Source of the DNA: Prevotella lacticifex
GTDB lineage: Bacteria > Bacteroidota > Bacteroidia > Bacteroidales > Bacteroidaceae
Length of the DNA stretch: 64,000 nt
Direction: 5' to 3'
Assembly: GCF_019973375.1 (NCBI RefSeq)
Contig: NZ_BPTV01000001.1
Location: forward strand, 1,364,001 to 1,428,000
The position numbers were made by a program, and so were the translations under genes. The notes beneath the pieces are model-generated. The model ran no database searches, was not told the DNA's origin, and saw only the letters and a list, made by a program, of their open reading frames with translations. Numbering within the stretch: position 1 is the first letter of the stretch; every line of letters starts with the position of its first letter. Below, piece after piece: positions 60,765 to 64,000 of this stretch.

Positions 60765-61376
60765 ATGGAACTTTTCAAGAAACTTTCCGAAATTATGGGC
60801 GAGGGTTGTACTCTCACAATCAACATCGCCAAGACAGAGAACGGCATGACAGTAGGAGTCCTGCCTGGTAACAAACTCGTTAAGGACGCAGCCAAGAGCA
60901 AGATTGTTCCTCTTAACATCAACGGAACCGCAGAGGAACTCGATGAGGGCTTTATCGAAGCCATTCTCCAGCCGGTTGCAAAGACCAATGGCATGTTTGC
61001 TGACATCAAGTCCTTTGAGGAAGCACAAAAAGCCGCCAAGGAGGCTTCTGAAATGGAGAAGAAAACCAAGGAGGAGGCAAAAAAGAACTCCACCAATTTC
61101 TCCAAGTGGATGGAACTTGCAGACCAGAACTTAAAGGAAAGCAAGTTCAAGGATGCTATCACCTGCGCAAAGAACGCACTCCAGTATGCAGACAAGGTAG
61201 CTGGAGGCAAAGCCAAGGCTGACGAGCTTATCAAGAAAGCAACGGAACAGGGGGCAGGCGGATTGTTCGGTGACATGGACGACAAGTCTGACGGTAAGAA
61301 CGTCAAGATTGACGCAAAGAGTCCAGAGCCAGCAAAGGCAGAGACCCAGGAGAGTGATGACGAAGACAACGAATAA
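60765..61376 (+). CDS. PRTRC system protein E
   Basis: A 203-residue protein resembling PRTRC protein E (TIGR03741 group, from memory): MELFKKLSEIMGEGCTLTIN and SKIVPLNINGTAEELDEGFI with FIEAILQPV form the conserved N-terminal domain (about 1-75). A coiled, Lys/Glu-rich middle and an acidic tail (ESDDEDNE) follow. Function unknown; it always travels with the cassette. Confidence 0.7.
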   Translation: MELFKKLSEIMGEGCTLTINIAKTENGMTVGVLPGNKLVKDAAKSKIVPLNINGTAEELDEGFIEAILQPVAKTNGMFADIKSFEEAQKAAKEASEMEKKTKEEAKKNSTNFSKWMELADQNLKESKFKDAITCAKNALQYADKVAGGKAKADELIKKATEQGAGGLFGDMDDKSDGKNVKIDAKSPEPAKAETQESDDEDNE

Positions 61377-61393
61377 CCTAAAAAACAAGCATT

Positions 61394-61603
61394 ATGGCAC
61401 TTCAAGTATCAACCTATAAGAGAGTTTTCAAGCACGGCAACATCACCCTCGCAGACCCCAACCCGGATATGACTCCAGAGCAGGTTATGGGTTTTTATTC
61501 CAACCAGTACCCGGAGCTGACAACAAGTAACGTACACGGTCCAGTCATTGAGGGCGAGGAAGCCGTTTACACGTTCAAGACCACAGTAGGAACCAAAGGC
61601 TAA
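61394..61603 (+). CDS. PRTRC system protein C, ubiquitin-like
   Basis: A 69-residue protein (MALQVSTYKRVFKHGNITLA at the start; PDMTPEQVMGFYSNQYPELT; EEAVYTFKTTVGTKG at the end). It matches PRTRC protein C, which has been linked to a prokaryotic ubiquitin-like (Prok_Ub) family. The chain ends in Gly, so no processing is needed to expose a C-terminal Gly for adenylation. It is followed by the E2- and E1-like genes. Identification is by pattern; conjugation is inferred from the partners. Confidence 0.72.
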   Translation: MALQVSTYKRVFKHGNITLADPNPDMTPEQVMGFYSNQYPELTTSNVHGPVIEGEEAVYTFKTTVGTKG

Positions 61604-61743
61604 TGGACAGGAAACAGCAAAAAGAGAAAGAGCAATGGCAGTTTCATCAGCAAATAGGACGAATACTCACGGAATCTCTATCAGAGCGAAGCTCAGAGGA
61701 GAAACGCATCCAGCCCGAAGAAATGTGCGCCATAATTTTCTAA
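61603..61743 (+). CDS. Possible small protein coupled to protein C
   Basis: A 46-residue frame (MDRKQQKEKEQWQFHQQIGR at the start) whose ATG overlaps the protein C stop (TAATG), the same coupling seen elsewhere in this element. It overlaps the next gene by 109 bp in another frame. Basic, helical, no family. It may instead be the disrupted or alternative N-terminus of the next protein. Confidence 0.3.
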   Translation: MDRKQQKEKEQWQFHQQIGRILTESLSERSSEEKRIQPEEMCAIIF

Positions 61744-62786
61744 ATGCACATTTTGAGAGCATACCCGGGTATCGTATAGCTGCTAATGAAGCTGCCGTTG
61801 CTTTTGGTAGCCCAGAGAACGACATCGCAAGGCTTAGAGGAGAAGTCGAGGTTTTCTGCAAGAAATATAACGTCCAAGACTCCTTACCAGAAGTAACAGG
61901 AAACTACTTATGTGACGTTAACAACCTCTTCAAATTCCTAAAGGAGCATCTGCCCGAAGGCTGGTGCGCTGAGTGCGTGCGAGTGTCGGGTGATGACTCT
62001 CCCCTCAAATTTGTCGTTTACAGGTTACACAAAGACTTCCCGGAATACACCGTTTGGTCATTGCCTATCGGAAAACTTGAATCGGTAGATGAAAAGACGA
62101 GGAAACTGCTTCTGACCACGTTTGCCATGCTGCACCGAAAGGACGTTTACACATATCCAAAGGATAACTACGACATGCAGTACATTCTCGGTGTGTGTGA
62201 ATATGGCTGGGGCGAGACAGACGAGGAGGGCAATCTGAGATTTGACGAACAGGCTGAGTTCTGGGACGAAGAATACAAGAAATGGGTTGAAAGTTACATT
62301 GCAGGAGACATCAACGAGTTATTCAACGAAATAGAGTGCATCGAGCAGGGCGAAATGGATGGCGAGGGTCCTATTTCTCGCAAGCTGACCGACATGATAG
62401 CTCAGTACAGGAAAGAGAAATACCACAATCCAAGGCTCCTCGATATTATAGAGCAGCTTGTGGAACTATGCGACGAGAATTGGCTCAGTGACTTCCATCT
62501 TGCCATGATAAGGAATGAGTTTGGTGACGATTTCGCCTCAGAAGAAGATGCAAGTTCAGAGCTTATGGATTTCAGCAGATTATTCTTCTTTGTTTACGAC
62601 ACGGACGATCCAATCTGTCAGAACATGGTAGATATGTTCAACGCAGACGCAAATAATATGGAAGTCGGGAATATGTATTCATTCTCATTCATTGACAGTG
62701 AAAACATTGAGGAAAGGATGGGCGAGACTTTCCCTGAAAGATGGGCTAATGTTCATTCAAAGTTCATAGACGAATTATTATCATGA
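61635..62786 (+). CDS. Large PRTRC operon protein, unassigned (position of protein F)
   Basis: A 383-residue protein, acidic in its C-terminal half. After a basic N-terminus (MAVSSANRTNTHGISIRAKL) it has a globular region (about 70-150; LKEHLPEGWCAECVRVSGDD, KFVVYRLHKDFPEYTVWSLP) and a helical acidic part (about 200-330). Its place between proteins C and B is that of PRTRC protein F, but I see no firm match. The stop overlaps the next start by 4 bp. Confidence 0.55.
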   Translation: MAVSSANRTNTHGISIRAKLRGETHPARRNVRHNFLNAHFESIPGYRIAANEAAVAFGSPENDIARLRGEVEVFCKKYNVQDSLPEVTGNYLCDVNNLFKFLKEHLPEGWCAECVRVSGDDSPLKFVVYRLHKDFPEYTVWSLPIGKLESVDEKTRKLLLTTFAMLHRKDVYTYPKDNYDMQYILGVCEYGWGETDEEGNLRFDEQAEFWDEEYKKWVESYIAGDINELFNEIECIEQGEMDGEGPISRKLTDMIAQYRKEKYHNPRLLDIIEQLVELCDENWLSDFHLAMIRNEFGDDFASEEDASSELMDFSRLFFFVYDTDDPICQNMVDMFNADANNMEVGNMYSFSFIDSENIEERMGETFPERWANVHSKFIDELLS

Positions 62787-63490
62787 GTAAAATTACAGAG
62801 ATTCTTAACCAGGTGTACGAACCGTTTTGCGCCATAGTAGCGTACAGAGCAGATGGTCATTATTCAAATAGTACATCATACTACCTGGAACAGCACAGAA
62901 TAAACCAAAACGGCATCTTAGGAGCAGGCAAGCCACTGAAGCAAAAGACAATGGTGAAACTGTTCAGTGCAATATCACAGGCGAACAAACAGTTAGACAG
63001 CAGTCTCTATGGTGCAGTGCCTGACAACGTGTTATACTGTGATACTCGCCTTGGAAACGAAAGGCTTGTTTGGTACAGGAAGCCGGAAGAGCGAATGCTT
63101 TACTTCACTGACAGCCTCGATATTCCAAACGGAAGGATGAAAGTCCCAGGGCTTGTTTATGTGGTAAGGGGCAAGACGTTGAGCGTGTATGCGTATAAGG
63201 GGAGCAAGCCAAAGAGCCAGTTGTTCTTTGCTCCTTTCATGAACACGAGCGAAGAGTCGGTATGCCTCGGTAATTCAAAGGTGGTATTTCCTGAAGAGAG
63301 AACCTTTGAGAACATTATCGGGTACTGGGAGAAAATGTTTTGGCAGTCCGAATTTTCGCACATTCTCGGTGACAACCCATGTCTCGGTAATCTCGCCACA
63401 ATAACCAAAGATTGTATATTAAATGGCAAAGCATTCCCCAGTGATATGCTGAAGCCTGCAAAGAAGAAACTTCAAGACTTATTCAAATGA
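62783..63490 (+). CDS. PRTRC system protein B, E2-like
   Basis: A 235-residue protein. The C-terminal half holds VPGLVYVVRGKTLSVYAYKG followed by LFFAPFMNTSEESVCLGN, the pattern of PRTRC protein B / prokaryotic E2-like families, with Cys161 as the candidate thioester residue. The N-terminal half (about 1-75) resembles an added recognition domain (CAIVAYRADGHYSNSTSYYL). Acts presumably after the E1-like enzyme encoded next. It overlaps both neighbours by 4 bp. Confidence 0.72.
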   Translation: MSKITEILNQVYEPFCAIVAYRADGHYSNSTSYYLEQHRINQNGILGAGKPLKQKTMVKLFSAISQANKQLDSSLYGAVPDNVLYCDTRLGNERLVWYRKPEERMLYFTDSLDIPNGRMKVPGLVYVVRGKTLSVYAYKGSKPKSQLFFAPFMNTSEESVCLGNSKVVFPEERTFENIIGYWEKMFWQSEFSHILGDNPCLGNLATITKDCILNGKAFPSDMLKPAKKKLQDLFK

Positions 63491-64000
63491 GTAAAATACA
63501 CTACACGGAGAAATATCTCCTCAATCCTTATCATCCAGTAGAGGTGAATGTAATCGGAGCCGGTGGCACAGGTTGTCAAGTGCTGACCTCCCTTGCACGT
63601 ATCAGTTGTGCGCTGAAGCAGTTAGGACACCCCGGTCTCCATGTGAACGTCATTGACGGAGACATCGTGACAAAATCAAATCTCGGCAGGCAATTATTTT
63701 CAGCTTCAGAAGTGGGACTCAACAAAGCAATGGTGCTCGCCAACCGTATCAACCGTTTCTTCGGCTTTGATTGGGATGCGATAAGAGAGAACTACCCTTA
63801 TAAAGATTGCACCACGGCAAACGTAACCATTACCTGCGTCGATAATGTCAAGGCAAGGATTGAGATAGGTAAGTTTCTCCGTAAAAACATTAAGCCAAAG
63901 ACGAGTGGCGACCACGACATGACAAAGCCGTATTACTGGCTCGACTTCGGAAATACTACAGATACAGGTCAAGTGGTACTCGGCACGATCAGCAAGATAG
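63487..64000 (+). CDS. PRTRC ThiF/E1-like adenylating enzyme, 3' end cut by window
   Basis: At least 171 residues of an E1-like Rossmann adenylating domain. VIGAGGTGC (24-29 glycine loop), VIDGDIVTKSNLGRQLF with Asp59, Asn65, Arg68 and Gln69, and GLNKAMVLANRIN with Lys80, are the ATP-binding and catalytic set of ThiF/MoeB/E1 proteins; TITCVDNVKARIEIG carries the Mg-binding Asp. The enzyme would activate the protein C tail. Catalytic Cys regions, if any, lie beyond the edge. Confidence 0.88.
   Translation, partial: MSKIHYTEKYLLNPYHPVEVNVIGAGGTGCQVLTSLARISCALKQLGHPGLHVNVIDGDIVTKSNLGRQLFSASEVGLNKAMVLANRINRFFGFDWDAIRENYPYKDCTTANVTITCVDNVKARIEIGKFLRKNIKPKTSGDHDMTKPYYWLDFGNTTDTGQVVLGTISKI

Overview
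The window is a piece of a Bacteroidota chromosome, most likely order Bacteroidales and probably Prevotella-like. Nearly every confident gene has the Bacteroidota promoter (-7 box TAnnTTTG, usually TAYCTTTGC; -33 TTG/TTTG) and only weak purine ribosome sites. The families also fit: a GldB-like lipoprotein, DUF4494, DUF4421, DUF4861, the Bacteroidota-type methylmalonyl-CoA decarboxylase with its 52-residue small subunit, and cell-surface proteases of families S9, M6 and M64. No rRNA, tRNA or CRISPR array was seen.

Bases 1-45,085 and 48,385-50,582 are ordinary chromosome. From left to right they hold: a truncated HU/LysM membrane protein; an ammonium channel; a DPP IV-type peptidase back to back with a radical SAM enzyme; a GldB-like lipoprotein; a DUF4861 protein followed by a flavodoxin-ferredoxin and M6 protease pair; YggS; DUF4494 divergent from an aminotransferase; an FtsX-type permease; two tandem acyl-CoA synthetases; a Crp-type regulator; LepA; a probable free-standing small RNA; a nitroreductase; a stand-alone class II ribonucleotide reductase tail plus FolB; a cell-wall amidase (frameshifted) plus an MCE protein; DnaA; a GH10-like hydrolase; CstA; a small outer-membrane barrel; RecR, a membrane protein, a glycosyltransferase and an acetyltransferase; the methylmalonyl-CoA decarboxylase operon; EngB with an ABC-F ATPase; an oxidoreductase; DUF4421; and M64 protease with cytidylate kinase.

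This backbone carries five copies of one intergenic repeat, at about 1.5, 12.6, 23.7, 37.2 and 45.0 kb. Each copy has three to five palindromes of the form AAAYGGNCCRTTT on an exact 22-bp grid, with a directional flank of about 36 bp on one side. Four of the five lie between convergent transcription units, and none lies in the foreign DNA. This looks like a genome-wide element, possibly an ordered protein-binding or REP-like array, and I do not recognise it.

At 45,091-48,378 an IS4-type (IS1634-like) element sits at the edge of the fifth repeat copy, flanked by a 6-bp duplication. Its transposase is split by a second element of ISAon1/ISL3 type (about 45,608-47,214) with an 8-bp duplication; removing the inner element restores a 476-residue frame.

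From about 50.6 kb to the right edge lies an integrated phage- or plasmid-like element. It has a leftward repressor gene, then a rightward recombination and replication operon (Sak4-like ATPase, PD-(D/E)XK exonuclease, SSB-like protein with a DDDLPF tail, DUF2303-like protein, helicase, VRR-NUC nuclease, replication initiator). Eleven ACGCAA iterons on an 11-bp phase lie inside the initiator gene and mark a probable origin. A second operon encodes a PRTRC cassette: E, C (ubiquitin-like, ending in Gly), a large unassigned protein, B (E2-like, candidate Cys161) and an E1/ThiF enzyme cut by the window end. The two operons share a promoter/operator layout (TTTGATAA pairs 32-33 bp apart, one copy between -33 and -7), so one repressor probably controls both replication and the ubiquitin-like cassette.
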